Shown here piece after piece: positions 6,312 through 14,285 of a stretch of DNA of 38,835 nucleotides. The notes under the pieces are model-generated. The model saw only the letters and a list, made by a program, of their open reading frames with translations, ran no database searches and was not told the origin of the DNA. The translations under genes and the position numbers were made by a program. This stretch comes from Cryobacterium lactosi (lineage in GTDB: Bacteria; Actinomycetota; Actinomycetes; Actinomycetales; Microbacteriaceae), in NCBI RefSeq assembly GCF_004403945.1, contig NZ_SOHM01000002.1, positions 191,257 through 230,091 on the forward strand, read 5' to 3'. Position 1 is the stretch's first letter. Every line of letters starts with the position of its first letter.

Positions 6312-7958
6312 CTAAATGCGGGCGCCAGGCTTGGTGCTGCGGCTCAGCCGCACGGGCAGGGCCATCAGCGGGCCGACGAAGCGGCGCTGCAGGCTACGGC
6401 CCGGGCCCCAGACGTACTGCACGATCAGCTGGGCCAGGATGGCGCTGGCCGCCAAGGCCACGGCGATCGCGCCGGCCGTGAGCATGTTGAGCAGCCCGTT
6501 GATGTCGCCGTCGGACATCTGCAGCAGCCCGCGGAATAGCGCCAGACCCGGCACCAGGGGAACCAGGGCGCAGACGATGAGCACCAGCGGTGGGGTGCGC
6601 ACGATGCGCGCGCCGACCGCGGCGAGCAGACCGGCCCCCATCGCGGCGGCGCCGGACGACCAGACCAGGCCGAAGCCGGTATTCGTGGCGCCGAGGTAGA
6701 TCATCTCGGCCACCGCGCCGAGCAGGCAGAGCACCCAGAACGCCCGCCAGGGCACCTGCGTGGCCAGGCCGAAACCCACCACGATGACCACGGCGGCGGT
6801 CAATTGGATGGCGACGATGCCCACGGTAGGCGTCACGTCGGCGTTGATGCGCAGGTCGAGACCGAACTTGGACAGCACCAATGAGGACCCCGCCACCCCG
6901 GCAACCAGACCGCCGGTGATCAGCAACGCTTCGATGAGCCGCGCCGTGCCGGTGAGATAGAAGCCGGACAGGGTGTCGTGCACCGCTCCGAAAGTGGTCA
7001 CCCCGGCCAGGAGCATGATGATTGTCGCAACTACCACGAGGGACGGGCTGGCGGAGGGGTCGATCAGGGGAACGATCGCGGCGAAGAGGGGCCCGATGGC
7101 CCCGCCGACGACGGTCTGGTAGAACAGCGGTACCCGTCGTCTGTCCAGCGCCGTGGTGAGGAAATCGATCACGAACCCGGCGACGAACGCGGCGAGGATC
7201 ACGATCGGGCCACCGCCGATGAGCGCCGCGGCGCCGGCGCCGACGAGGCTCCAGCCGACCCGCCGGTACAGCAGGGTGACCTGGGGCTTGGAGGAGACGA
7301 TGGTGGCGAGGCGCTTGCGGGCCTCCGCGACATCCGTGGGCTCTTCGATGAGGTCGGCGATCAGCTCGGACGTTGCGGTGAGCTTGGCGTAGTTGAGGGT
7401 GCGGTACTTGACGTCGCGGCTGCGCGAGATGGACTCGTGGGTGGACTGGTCCTCGTGCGTGAGCGTGATGATGGTGTGGGTGATGTTCGCCTCGGTGCCG
7501 CGCAGCCCGTACGCCCGCGTGAGGGCCAACATGGCCGCTGAGGCGTCTTCGGCGCCGGCGCCGGAGGAGAAGATCACTTCGGCCAGGCGCATGGTGAGGT
7601 CGAGCACCGACCGGGTGTAGGCGGCGATGTCGATGACCGGGATGGCGGTGGTGGAGGTGCTCGGCGCATCCTCGTAGGCGCGCACGGCGGCGATCCCGCT
7701 GGCGTCGGCGCGCAGGATCGGGATGCTCGTGGTGACCGGCCGCGGGGTGGTGGGGTGCGGCGCCCGGTACGGCTGCTTGGGGATGGGCGCCGTCGCGGCG
7801 CTGACCGGGGTGGTGTTGATCGGTGCCGTGGCGGTCGGCACGGTCACGGGTGGGGTGGTCGTGGACGGGTGGGTCTGGGGCACGGCAGTCAACTGGACAA
7901 CTTCAACACTTCGGGGGTCGGTGAGGCGGGAGGGGAGCGGGCGTGTGGGCTCAGTCAT
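6312..7958 (-). CDS. thrE: Threonine/serine exporter family protein (ThrE-like)
   Basis: The 548-residue membrane protein is built as in the ThrE family. A cytoplasmic amphipathic domain (SVLDLTMRLAEVIFSSGAGA through TYGLRGTEANITHTIITLTHE) is followed by about ten hydrophobic segments in two halves. The first half begins near VGWSLVGAGAAALIGGGPIV, the second near TVGIVAIQLTAAVVIVVGF. ThrE exports threonine and serine using the proton gradient in corynebacteria. A Pro/Thr-rich disordered N-terminus of about 110 residues precedes the domain and is longer than in the Corynebacterium protein. The start ATG at 7958 overlaps the stop of the upstream acyl-CoA dehydrogenase-like gene by eight bases (ATGACTGA), so translation is probably coupled; an earlier frame opening at 8063 is spurious overlap. 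The family call is firm; the substrate is inferred. Confidence 0.85.
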   Translation of the reverse strand: MTEPTRPLPSRLTDPRSVEVVQLTAVPQTHPSTTTPPVTVPTATAPINTTPVSAATAPIPKQPYRAPHPTTPRPVTTSIPILRADASGIAAVRAYEDAPSTSTTAIPVIDIAAYTRSVLDLTMRLAEVIFSSGAGAEDASAAMLALTRAYGLRGTEANITHTIITLTHEDQSTHESISRSRDVKYRTLNYAKLTATSELIADLIEEPTDVAEARKRLATIVSSKPQVTLLYRRVGWSLVGAGAAALIGGGPIVILAAFVAGFVIDFLTTALDRRRVPLFYQTVVGGAIGPLFAAIVPLIDPSASPSLVVVATIIMLLAGVTTFGAVHDTLSGFYLTGTARLIEALLITGGLVAGVAGSSLVLSKFGLDLRINADVTPTVGIVAIQLTAAVVIVVGFGLATQVPWRAFWVLCLLGAVAEMIYLGATNTGFGLVWSSGAAAMGAGLLAAVGARIVRTPPLVLIVCALVPLVPGLALFRGLLQMSDGDINGLLNMLTAGAIAVALAASAILAQLIVQYVWGPGRSLQRRFVGPLMALPVRLSRSTKPGARI

Positions 7959-9144
7959 CGAGCGGGCCGAGCCAGGCTGTCGCGACGGTCGCGTGCGCCG
8001 AATCGGCGTTGGACGGGTGGAACAGCCCGGCCAGCACGTCACGGTAGAGCCGGCCGAGTTCATCCCCGGCGAAGTAACTGGCCCCGCCGTTCACCCGCAG
8101 CATCAGGTCGACGACCTGCTTGGCGCTCTCCACGCTGCGATGTTTGAGCCCGGCGAGTTTGGCGAACCAGAACGGGCCGTGATCGGCGAGGGCGTCCACG
8201 TCGACGGCCAGCGTCTGAATCTGGGGGTACACGGCATCCAGCAGCAGGGCCGCTTCGGCGATGCGACGGCGGATGTCCGGATCCTGGGCGAGCGGACGGC
8301 CGTCGTTCTTGGCCGAACGCCGCCGTTTCGCGGCCTCGACACCGAGCTCCAGGGCCCGCTGGGCGATACCGGTGTACACGCTGGAGAGCAGGATCTCGAA
8401 GGTGGCGAAGATGGCGAAGATCAGCGGGTCGTTCACCGGTCCGGGCGGGAGGGTGCGCACCACCCGGGTCGCGGGCGCGAACGCACCGTCGAGCAGCGTG
8501 GTCTGGCTCTGGCTGCCGCGCATGCCGAGGGTGTTCCAGTCGTCCTTGCGGGTGATGCCGGGGTCGGTGCGGTCCAGGAACGCCCACACGATCAGCGGGT
8601 GGGCCGGGTCGGAGCTGTCCAGCCCCATGGTGCCCAGCTGACTCCAGACCGGTGACAGTGAGGTGAACACCTTGGTGCCGGTGAACCTGTAGCCGCCGCC
8701 GGGCTGCGGCACGGCATCCGTCGACGAGCCGAACAGCACCAGGTCGTTGCCCGGCTCGCTGACTCCGAAACCGAAGATCGCGCCCTGCGCGGCCTCGGTG
8801 AGAACGAACTCGAGCGCGGTATCCCCGCGGTCGTGCATGGCCTTGGCGACGCCGGTCCAGACCAGGTGCATGTTCACCGCGAGGGCGGTGGCCGGGGCGT
8901 GCGCGGCCAACCGGGCCTGCTCGGCTGCCAGCTGCGGCAGGGTGAGGCCCAGGCCGCCGAACCGGGTGGGCACCAGGGCGCGCAGGTAGCCGGCCTGGGC
9001 CAGCTCGGTGACGTCGTCGAACGGGAAGGTATTGGCGGCGTCGTGCGCGGCGGCGCGGGAGCGGATGCGACCGAGGAGAGCGTCGTCGAGCAGGACCGTC
9101 GGAACGGTGGGGGAGGGCCCTGCGGGGCGGGAAGACTCGGTCAC
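7951..9144 (-). CDS. Acyl-CoA dehydrogenase-like flavoprotein
   Basis: The 397-residue protein follows the acyl-CoA dehydrogenase plan. The helical N-terminal domain contains LAQAGYLRALVPTRFGGLGL. The central beta domain contains FGFGVSEPGND and FTGTKVFTSLSP, then WNTLGMRGSQSQTTLLDGAF. The C-terminal helical domain ends RDVLAGLFHPSNADSAHATV. The family binds FAD and either oxidises acyl-CoA thioesters or, in the DszC/HpaB-like branch, acts as a flavin-dependent monooxygenase. The end 'FHPSNAD' and the lack of an obvious catalytic glutamate in the usual place make the monooxygenase-like or divergent branch possible. It starts at GTG 9144, ten bases after the DUF4349 lipoprotein gene, and overlaps the ThrE-like gene by eight bases, so the three form an operon. 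The substrate is unknown. Confidence 0.8.
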   Translation of the reverse strand: MTESSRPAGPSPTVPTVLLDDALLGRIRSRAAAHDAANTFPFDDVTELAQAGYLRALVPTRFGGLGLTLPQLAAEQARLAAHAPATALAVNMHLVWTGVAKAMHDRGDTALEFVLTEAAQGAIFGFGVSEPGNDLVLFGSSTDAVPQPGGGYRFTGTKVFTSLSPVWSQLGTMGLDSSDPAHPLIVWAFLDRTDPGITRKDDWNTLGMRGSQSQTTLLDGAFAPATRVVRTLPPGPVNDPLIFAIFATFEILLSSVYTGIAQRALELGVEAAKRRRSAKNDGRPLAQDPDIRRRIAEAALLLDAVYPQIQTLAVDVDALADHGPFWFAKLAGLKHRSVESAKQVVDLMLRVNGGASYFAGDELGRLYRDVLAGLFHPSNADSAHATVATAWLGPLDD

Positions 9145-9154
9145 ACGTGCAAGC

Positions 9155-10075
9155 CTACGTAGCCTTTCCCTTCCGCGTGGCCAGGCGCACGATGAGAACG
9201 ACGATCCCGCCGGCCACCGCCACGATGGCCAGCCACGGCAGGGCGAAACCGATGCCCACGAGCAGGGCTCCGAGCGCCGTCACCAGGGTGGTCCAGCCGG
9301 CGACGATGCCGGTCCAGAAGTTGTCAGGGGCGCCGGGGGCGACGGTGCCGGTGGAGTACAGGTCCAGTGCGATGGTGGAGTATTCGACCTGGTCGGTGAG
9401 GTAGTCGCGTTGCGATTTCAGACCCTCGAGCTCGGCCTGGCGGGTCGAGAGTTCACCCTCGATGGCGATCAGGTCGGTGGTGGTGGTGGCCTGCGCCATC
9501 AGGGCCAGCAGCCGGTCGACGGAGGTGGTGAGGGCCGTGATCCTGGCGTCGAGATCCTGGCTCTGTTGGGTGACGTCGGAGGCGTTGAGGGACACGTAGT
9601 TCACAGTGCCGAGCGCCCGGAGCGCGTCGAGGGTGCGGTCGAGGTCCCCGACCGGGATGCGTAGCGACAGGTTCGCGCTCGCGGACTGGTTGTCGGTCTC
9701 GGGGGTCTCGGTGCGGCTGTCGACCCGGCCGCCGGCCTCCTCGACGATCGTCGCGGCATCCTCGGCCGACCGGATCGGGTCGGCCACGGTCAGCGACACG
9801 GAACCTGTCGTGATCACGGAGCGATCTGCGATGGCGGCGTCCCCGGCGGCGGCCTCGCCGGGGGCGGTCATCTCGCCGGGCACGCTGCCGGCATCCATTG
9901 ACTCGGAGCGGACGCCGGAGTCGGTGGCGCTGTTCGAACCGGAGGCCGTGCAGCCGGCCAGAAGCAGGGCGGCGAGAGCCAGGGCGGCGGTGGCACCGAT
10001 CCGCCCGCTCAGGCGGCCCTGCCGTTGTTGCGGGCCTCTCGCCGCAGTGCCGTCTGTCTCCGTGCTGTAGCTCAT
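9155..10075 (-). CDS. DUF4349 lipoprotein
   Basis: The 306-residue protein has a lipoprotein signal (ATAALALAALLLAGC, lipobox LAGC near residue 41) followed by a Ser/Asp/Gly-rich linker. The DUF4349 domain follows: SVITTGSVSLTVADPIRSAE, SANLSLRIPVGDLDRTLDAL, a coiled-coil region around QQSQDLDARITALTTSVDRL and RDYLTDQVEYSTIALDLYS. One C-terminal membrane helix (about residues 270-297) ends in a basic tail. DUF4349 proteins are envelope proteins of unknown function, usually anchored at both ends as here. The start ATG at 10075 is chosen because TACAGT (10087-10082) stands exactly six bases upstream and the signal peptide then has the usual length. It leads the operon with the flavoprotein and ThrE-like genes. 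Confidence 0.85.
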   Translation of the reverse strand: MSYSTETDGTAARGPQQRQGRLSGRIGATAALALAALLLAGCTASGSNSATDSGVRSESMDAGSVPGEMTAPGEAAAGDAAIADRSVITTGSVSLTVADPIRSAEDAATIVEEAGGRVDSRTETPETDNQSASANLSLRIPVGDLDRTLDALRALGTVNYVSLNASDVTQQSQDLDARITALTTSVDRLLALMAQATTTTDLIAIEGELSTRQAELEGLKSQRDYLTDQVEYSTIALDLYSTGTVAPGAPDNFWTGIVAGWTTLVTALGALLVGIGFALPWLAIVAVAGGIVVLIVRLATRKGKAT

Positions 10076-10081
10076 GGGCCA

Positions 10082-10087
10082 ACTGTA
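10082..10087 (-). promoter_or_regulatory. -10 hexamer TACAGT, leaderless start
   Basis: On the minus strand TACAGT is followed by six bases and then the ATG at 10075. No Shine-Dalgarno is present, so the DUF4349 operon transcript probably begins at or next to the start codon. Confidence 0.45.
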
Positions 10088-10174
10088 GGGTCGGGCCGCA
10101 TCCGCAATCTGGACGGTTTCTGGGAGTCGGATCACAATCGAGTCTCGGCCAGGGGCCGGGTCGTACGCTCGAAG

Positions 10175-10198
10175 AGGCGCCGGTTTTTTACGGCGCCT
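10175..10198 (+). promoter_or_regulatory. Short hairpin with T-rich loop upstream of small stress-type gene
   Basis: AGGCGCCG (10175-10182) pairs with CGGCGCCT (10191-10198) around the loop GTTTTTTA. It lies 40 bases before the start at 10239. It could be a 5' untranslated hairpin, an upstream terminator/attenuator or part of a promoter; sequence alone does not decide. Confidence 0.35.
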
Positions 10199-10238
10199 TT
10201 GCCCGCACAACTATTCAGTTCTCGCTCGAGGAGGAACC

Positions 10239-10451
10239 ATGGGATTCGCAGACGACGCCAAGGACGCCATCGCGGCCACCGGCCAGAAGATCGGCCGCGC
10301 GGCCGAAGACGCCAAGGAACGCGTCTCGGACAAGCTCGACGAAGCCAAGGCCGACGCTGAGGTCAAGAAGGCCGAGGCCGACGTCAAGAAGGCCGAAGCC
10401 GAGCGCGACTCCACCAAGGCCAAGAACGATTACAAGGAAGGCCTGCGCTAG
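10239..10451 (+). CDS. 70-residue CsbD-like / coiled-coil stress-type protein
   Basis: The 70-residue, highly charged protein begins MGFADDAKDAIAATGQKIGR and continues as one long Ala/Lys/Glu-rich helix with internal repeats (KADAEVKKAEADVKKAEAER). That composition recalls CsbD-like and LEA-like small stress proteins, but it lacks a clear CsbD core, so I describe it as coiled-coil. A very strong ribosome site (GAGGAGG) precedes the ATG, which suggests high expression. A hairpin with a T-rich loop lies upstream. It is divergent from the DUF4349 operon and is followed 23 bases later by the hydrolase gene on the same strand. In actinobacteria such genes are often under general-stress sigma control; no matching promoter is evident here. 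Confidence 0.7.
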   Translation: MGFADDAKDAIAATGQKIGRAAEDAKERVSDKLDEAKADAEVKKAEADVKKAEAERDSTKAKNDYKEGLR

Positions 10452-10474
10452 CCGCGGCCGCCGGGAGCAGCGCC

Positions 10475-11359
10475 GTGGACGACAGATCGCGACGCTGGGC
10501 GGCGCTGACGGAGCGACTCCGTCGGCGCCGCGCTCCCCACCTCTTCATCCAGACCGACACCGGCACCGGCCCGGTTGTGATCCTGGTGCACGGCATCGCG
10601 TCCACCGCGGTCACCTTTCGCAAGGTCGTGCCGCTGCTGGCCCCCGGGCACCGGGTCATCGCCGTCGACATCCTCGGCCACGGTGCCTCACCGGCACCGC
10701 CGGACTGCGAGTACACACTCGACGACCATGTCGCGGCGCTGGCCGCCACCATCCGGGCGCTGAACCTGCGCGAGCCGTTCGTGCTGGTCGGGCATTCGCT
10801 CGGCAGCCTGATCGCCACCCGGTACGCCGCCGAACACCGCTGGTACACACCGCGTGGCCTCCGGGTCGCCCGCCTGGTGCTGGTGGGACCGCCGATCTAC
10901 CTCTCGCCCACCGACATCGGCGACCCGTGGGTGCGCGCCAGGGTCACCGCGTACCTGCGCGCCTACGAATTCCTGCGGTCGAACAAGGACTTCACCCTCG
11001 CCAACGCCGCGGTGCTCGGACGGCTGCTGCCCAAGGGCATCCTGGAGCTGAACGAAAACACCTGGACCCCGTTCGTGAAGTCGCTCGAGCACTGCATCGA
11101 ATCGCAGACGATGGTGAGCGACATCGCCAGTCTGCACGTGCCCGTCGACCTGATCTACGGGGCCCTCGACGCCTTCGTGGCACCGGGCAGCCTGCGGGTC
11201 GTGGAGCGGATGCGGCACGTGAACACCCACCGGGTGGAGGCCAACGATCACATCGTACGCAGCCGCATCGCCCGGGTGCTGGTGCGGGTGATCGACGGTG
11301 CCCCCGCCGCGACGACCAGGACATCGGGCGGGCAGACGCCGGCCCCGGCGGCCGGCTGA
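10475..11359 (+). CDS. Alpha/beta-fold hydrolase
   Basis: The 294-residue protein has the canonical fold markers. LVHGIAST (oxyanion hole, residues 38-45) is followed by VIAVDILGHGAS, then the nucleophile elbow VGHSLGS with Ser108. The acid is probably Asp in LIYGALDAFVAP, and the base His in VEANDHIV. This gives a complete Ser-Asp-His triad of an esterase, lipase or C-C hydrolase. A basic N-terminal segment (RSRRWAALTERLRRRRA) precedes the fold, and a Pro/Ala-rich tail follows. There is no signal peptide, so it is cytoplasmic. It starts at GTG 10475, 23 bases after the small coiled-coil gene, and may be co-transcribed with it. The substrate cannot be told. Confidence 0.85.
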   Translation: MDDRSRRWAALTERLRRRRAPHLFIQTDTGTGPVVILVHGIASTAVTFRKVVPLLAPGHRVIAVDILGHGASPAPPDCEYTLDDHVAALAATIRALNLREPFVLVGHSLGSLIATRYAAEHRWYTPRGLRVARLVLVGPPIYLSPTDIGDPWVRARVTAYLRAYEFLRSNKDFTLANAAVLGRLLPKGILELNENTWTPFVKSLEHCIESQTMVSDIASLHVPVDLIYGALDAFVAPGSLRVVERMRHVNTHRVEANDHIVRSRIARVLVRVIDGAPAATTRTSGGQTPAPAAG

Positions 11360-11461
11360 GACGTCGTTCGTGCCTGCGTTCCCCGTCTGGGGCGGCGAGG
11401 AGCAGATCCAGCTGCGCGACTGGCCTCGGCCGAGTTGCCCTGGAACCGGGGTGCTGTCAGC

Positions 11462-12259
11462 ATGGTCGCGATGACACTTGCCACGGACTACCTGCAGGCC
11501 TACGACGCCCAGCTCCGAACCGATGCCGAAACCCCCAGCGCTCTCAACGTCGCCCCGCTGGGCCCGTTGCGGCTGGTGACCTTCGCCGGAGGGCGAGGCT
11601 TCATCACCTACCAAGATCTTGCCGGTGCCGACGAACCGGCGATCGCGGAGCTGGTGTCGGGGGCGCTGGATCATTTCCGGGCCGATCCGGAGATCAGGAC
11701 GGTGGAATGGAAGACCCGAGGCCACGACCGGGCGCCGGGGTTGCACGAGGCGTTGCTGGCCAATGGGTTCTGCGCCGACGAACCGGAGTCGATCATGATC
11801 GGGCCGCTGGAGGCGCTTTGCCGTGACGCTCCCGCACCCGCCGGGGTGACCCTGCGGCGGGTCACCGCCGAGGCCGACGTGCGCGCGATGAGCGCAGCGG
11901 TCGACGAAGCGTTCGGGGAAGCCGTCGACACCCGGATGGCCCAGGCGCTGCTTGATCGCCTCGCCCGTGACGACGGAATGGAACTGTGGGTGGCGGAGAC
12001 CGACGGCCGGATCGTCTGCGGCGGTCGTCTCGAACCGGTCCCCGGCACCGATTTCGTGGGTATCTGGGGCGGCGCCACCCTCCCGGCCTACCGCGGGCGC
12101 GGCATCTACCGCGCGTTGACGGCCGCTCGTGCACGCTCCGCCCTCGCGCTGGGCAAGAACTTCGTGCACAGTGACTCCACGGAGGACTCGCGGCCGATCC
12201 TGGAGCGATCCGGGCTCATCCGCGTGTCGACGACCACGCCGTACAACTGGACCCGGTAG
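11462..12259 (+). CDS. GNAT-family N-acetyltransferase
   Basis: The product is 265 residues. The C-terminal half is a GNAT domain: ELWVAETDGRIVCGGRLEPV, then GIWGGATLPAYRGRGIYRAL, whose YRGRGIYR is the motif A pyrophosphate-binding loop for acetyl-CoA, then ALGKNFVHSDSTEDSRPILERSGL (motif B-like). The N-terminal half (about residues 1-115) is a degenerate second GNAT-like domain, a two-domain layout common in actinobacterial acetyltransferases. ATGs at 11462 and 11471 are both possible; there is no strong ribosome site. The 11360-11461 gap upstream shows nothing clear. The acceptor substrate is unknown. Confidence 0.8.
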   Translation: MVAMTLATDYLQAYDAQLRTDAETPSALNVAPLGPLRLVTFAGGRGFITYQDLAGADEPAIAELVSGALDHFRADPEIRTVEWKTRGHDRAPGLHEALLANGFCADEPESIMIGPLEALCRDAPAPAGVTLRRVTAEADVRAMSAAVDEAFGEAVDTRMAQALLDRLARDDGMELWVAETDGRIVCGGRLEPVPGTDFVGIWGGATLPAYRGRGIYRALTAARARSALALGKNFVHSDSTEDSRPILERSGLIRVSTTTPYNWTR

Positions 12260-12288
12260 GTCGACCGGGTTCTGTCAGCCCGCGTCGT

Positions 12289-12294
12289 TAGGCT
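12289..12294 (+). promoter_or_regulatory. -10 hexamer TAGGCT, leaderless start
   Basis: TAGGCT is followed by six bases (TGACAC) and the ATG at 12301, with no ribosome site. The same geometry is seen before several other genes in the window. Confidence 0.5.
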
Positions 12295-12300
12295 TGACAC

Positions 12301-13281
12301 ATGGATAACAGAACACTGGGCAGAACCGGCCGCACCGTCTCCGTCATCGGACTGGGCACCTGGCAGCTGGGCGCCGACTGGGGCGACGTCACCGAAGCCG
12401 ACGCCACCGCCGTGCTCGCCGCCTCCGTGGAGGCCGGCGTCACCTTCTTCGACACCGCGGACGTCTATGGCGACGGCCGGAGTGAGCAGATCATCGGGCA
12501 CTTCCTCGAGCACAGTGGTGCGGACATCACCGTGGCCACCAAGATGGGCCGCAGGGCCGAGCAGTTGCCGGAGAACTACGTGCTGGCGAACTTCCGTGCC
12601 TGGACGGAGCGGTCCCGCCGGAACCTCGGCACCGAGACCCTCGACCTGGTGCAGTTGCACTGCCCGCCCAGCGCGGTCGTCGAGTCCGGGGAGGTGTACG
12701 ACGCCCTGGACACCCTCGTCGACGAGGGCGTCATCGCCAACTACGGCGTGAGTGTGGAGACCTGCGACCAGGCGCTGGCGGCCATCGCCCGGCCCGGCAT
12801 CGCGACCGTGCAGATCATCCTCAACGCGTTCCGGCTCAAGCCGCTCGACGAGGTCGTGCCGGCTGCGCGGGCCGCGGGTGTGGGCATCATCGCCCGGGTG
12901 CCGCTGGCCAGCGGGCTGCTCACCGGCAAGTACACCAGGGAGACGGTGTTCGCCGAGAACGACCACCGCAACTACAACCGCGACGGCAGCGCCTTCGATG
13001 TGGGCGAGACGTTCTCCGGCGTCGACTACGAGACCGGCCTGATCGCGGCGAGCGAGTTCGCCGCGCTGGTGCCGGAGGGCCTCACGCCGGCGCAGGCCGC
13101 GCTGGCCTGGGTGGCGCAGATCGACGGGGTCTCCTCGGTGATCCCCGGCGCCCGGTCGGTGAAGCAGGCCGAGGGCAACGCATCCGCCGGCGCCGTGCCC
13201 GCCCTGCCCATCGAGTTCATGGAAGGCGTGCAGTCGATCTACGACCGCCTGCTGCGCGAGTCCATCCACGAGCGCTGGTAG
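12301..13281 (+). CDS. Aldo/keto reductase (YghZ/general stress type)
   Basis: The 326-residue TIM-barrel oxidoreductase uses NADPH to reduce aldehydes or ketones. The catalytic tetrad is visible: Asp51 and Tyr56 in FFDTADVYGDGRSE, Lys81 in VATKMGRR and His120 in LDLVQLHCPP. The C-terminal cofactor loop is present as VIPGARSVKQAEGN. The start DNRTLGRTGRTVSVIGLGTW is the usual opening of the AKR11-14-type proteins, which are separate from the shorter AKR5-like paralogues at 13364 and 35931. The transcript is probably leaderless from TAGGCT at 12289. The gene ends 15 bases before the first 61-bp palindromic element, which may terminate it. The physiological substrate is unknown. Confidence 0.88.
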   Translation: MDNRTLGRTGRTVSVIGLGTWQLGADWGDVTEADATAVLAASVEAGVTFFDTADVYGDGRSEQIIGHFLEHSGADITVATKMGRRAEQLPENYVLANFRAWTERSRRNLGTETLDLVQLHCPPSAVVESGEVYDALDTLVDEGVIANYGVSVETCDQALAAIARPGIATVQIILNAFRLKPLDEVVPAARAAGVGIIARVPLASGLLTGKYTRETVFAENDHRNYNRDGSAFDVGETFSGVDYETGLIAASEFAALVPEGLTPAQAALAWVAQIDGVSSVIPGARSVKQAEGNASAGAVPALPIEFMEGVQSIYDRLLRESIHERW

Positions 13282-13295
13282 TCCCGTCCCCCTTT

Positions 13296-13356
13296 CGCGA
13301 ACTGTGAGCTAAGCACCTTCCCACGCGCTGGGAAGGTGCTTTTCTCTCAGTTCGCG
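13296..13356. repeat. 61-bp palindromic element, copy A
   Basis: The ends are CGCGAACTG and CAGTTCGCG. The inner arms AAGCACCTTCCCA and TGGGAAGGTGCTT enclose a five-base loop (CGCGC), and TTTCTC follows the inner stem. It lies between the convergent aldo/keto reductase genes ending at 13281 and 13364 and looks like a bidirectional terminator with conserved outer arms. Confidence 0.85.
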
Positions 13357-13363
13357 GGGGCTT

Positions 13364-14191
13364 TCAGTCGAGGTCGTCGGGGTCTTTGCCGGTGCGTTCG
13401 CCCGCGTCGAGGGTTGTGATGGTGGCGTGATCGGCGGCATCCAGGGTGAAGTCGAAAACGTCGAGGTTCTCGCGGATGCGCGACGGCGTCACCGACTTGG
13501 GAATCACCACGTTGCCGAGCTCGATGTGCCAGCGCAACACCACCTGGGCGGCGGTCTTGCCGTAGCGGGCGCCGATGGCGTCGAGGGTGGCGTTGCCGAC
13601 CGCCCGGCCCCGGGCCAGCGGCGACCAGTCCTCGGTGAGGATGCCGTGGGCCGCGTTGTAAGCGCGCACCTCGGTCTGCTGCAGCCACGGGTGCAACTCC
13701 ACCTGGTTGACCGCGGGCACGATGTCGGTCTCGGCCAGCAACCGGTCCAGGTGATGGGTGTGGAAGTTCGACACCCCGATCGACCGGGCCCGGCCGTCGG
13801 CGCGGAGGGCCTCCAGCGCGCGGTACGTGTCGATGTAGCGGTCCTGCCGGGGCGCCGGCCAGTGGATCAGGTACAGGTCGACGTAGTCCAGGCCGAGCTT
13901 GGCCAGGCTCTCGTCGAAGGCGCGCAGGGTGTTGTCGTAGCCGTGGTCGGCATTCCAGACCTTGGTGGTGACGAACACCTCGTCCCGGGGGAGTGCCACC
14001 CGGGCCAGGCCCTCACCGACGCCGCGTTCGTTGGCGTAGAGCGCCGCGGTGTCGATGTGCCGGTAGCCGGCTTCCAGCGCGATCTCCACGGCGCCGGCGG
14101 CCAGGTCCTCCGGGATCTTGTAGACCCCGAGGCCGAGCTGGGGGATGGTGTGACCGTCGTTGAGCTGCAACACATGGTTCATGCCTCCCAT
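13364..14191 (-). CDS. Aldo/keto reductase (AKR5-like, 2,5-diketo-gluconate reductase type)
   Basis: The product is 275 residues from the ATG at 14191. The tetrad is Asp47 and Tyr52 (HIDTAALYANERGVG), Lys77 (VTTKVWN) and His110 (LYLIHWPAP), with the cofactor-binding IPKSVTPSRI near the end. This is the compact AKR5 class of NADPH-dependent reductases. The start at 14191 is preferred over 14182 because GAGGGG lies four bases upstream and because the paralogue at 35931 aligns residue for residue from that start (both have [10 protein letters not shown] at residues 11-20). It ends just inside element A and begins 34 bases downstream of element B. The close paralogue suggests family expansion; the substrates are unknown. 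Confidence 0.88.
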   Translation of the reverse strand: MGGMNHVLQLNDGHTIPQLGLGVYKIPEDLAAGAVEIALEAGYRHIDTAALYANERGVGEGLARVALPRDEVFVTTKVWNADHGYDNTLRAFDESLAKLGLDYVDLYLIHWPAPRQDRYIDTYRALEALRADGRARSIGVSNFHTHHLDRLLAETDIVPAVNQVELHPWLQQTEVRAYNAAHGILTEDWSPLARGRAVGNATLDAIGARYGKTAAQVVLRWHIELGNVVIPKSVTPSRIRENLDVFDFTLDAADHATITTLDAGERTGKDPDDLD

Positions 14192-14224
14192 TAAACCCCT
14201 CGCGCATGGGTGCTCGGCCCCTCT

Positions 14225-14285
14225 CGCGAACCGTGAGTTAAGCACCTAAAAACTCGAGTTTGTGGTGCTCAGCTCACAGTTCGCG
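14225..14285. repeat. 61-bp palindromic element, copy B
   Basis: The ends are CGCGAACCG and CAGTTCGCG, one base off symmetry. The interior includes TTAAGCACC and GGTGCTCAG around an A/T-rich core with CTCGAG. It lies between two minus-strand genes in tandem and overlaps the last codons of the DUF559 gene, whose final Arg-Glu-Leu-stop is encoded by its right arm. Confidence 0.8.

Noticed and set aside
7959..8063. Upstream extension of the ThrE-like protein by 35 residues
   Set aside because: The extension would overlap deeply with the acyl-CoA dehydrogenase-like gene and has no ribosome site; the ATG in ATGACTGA is the better start.
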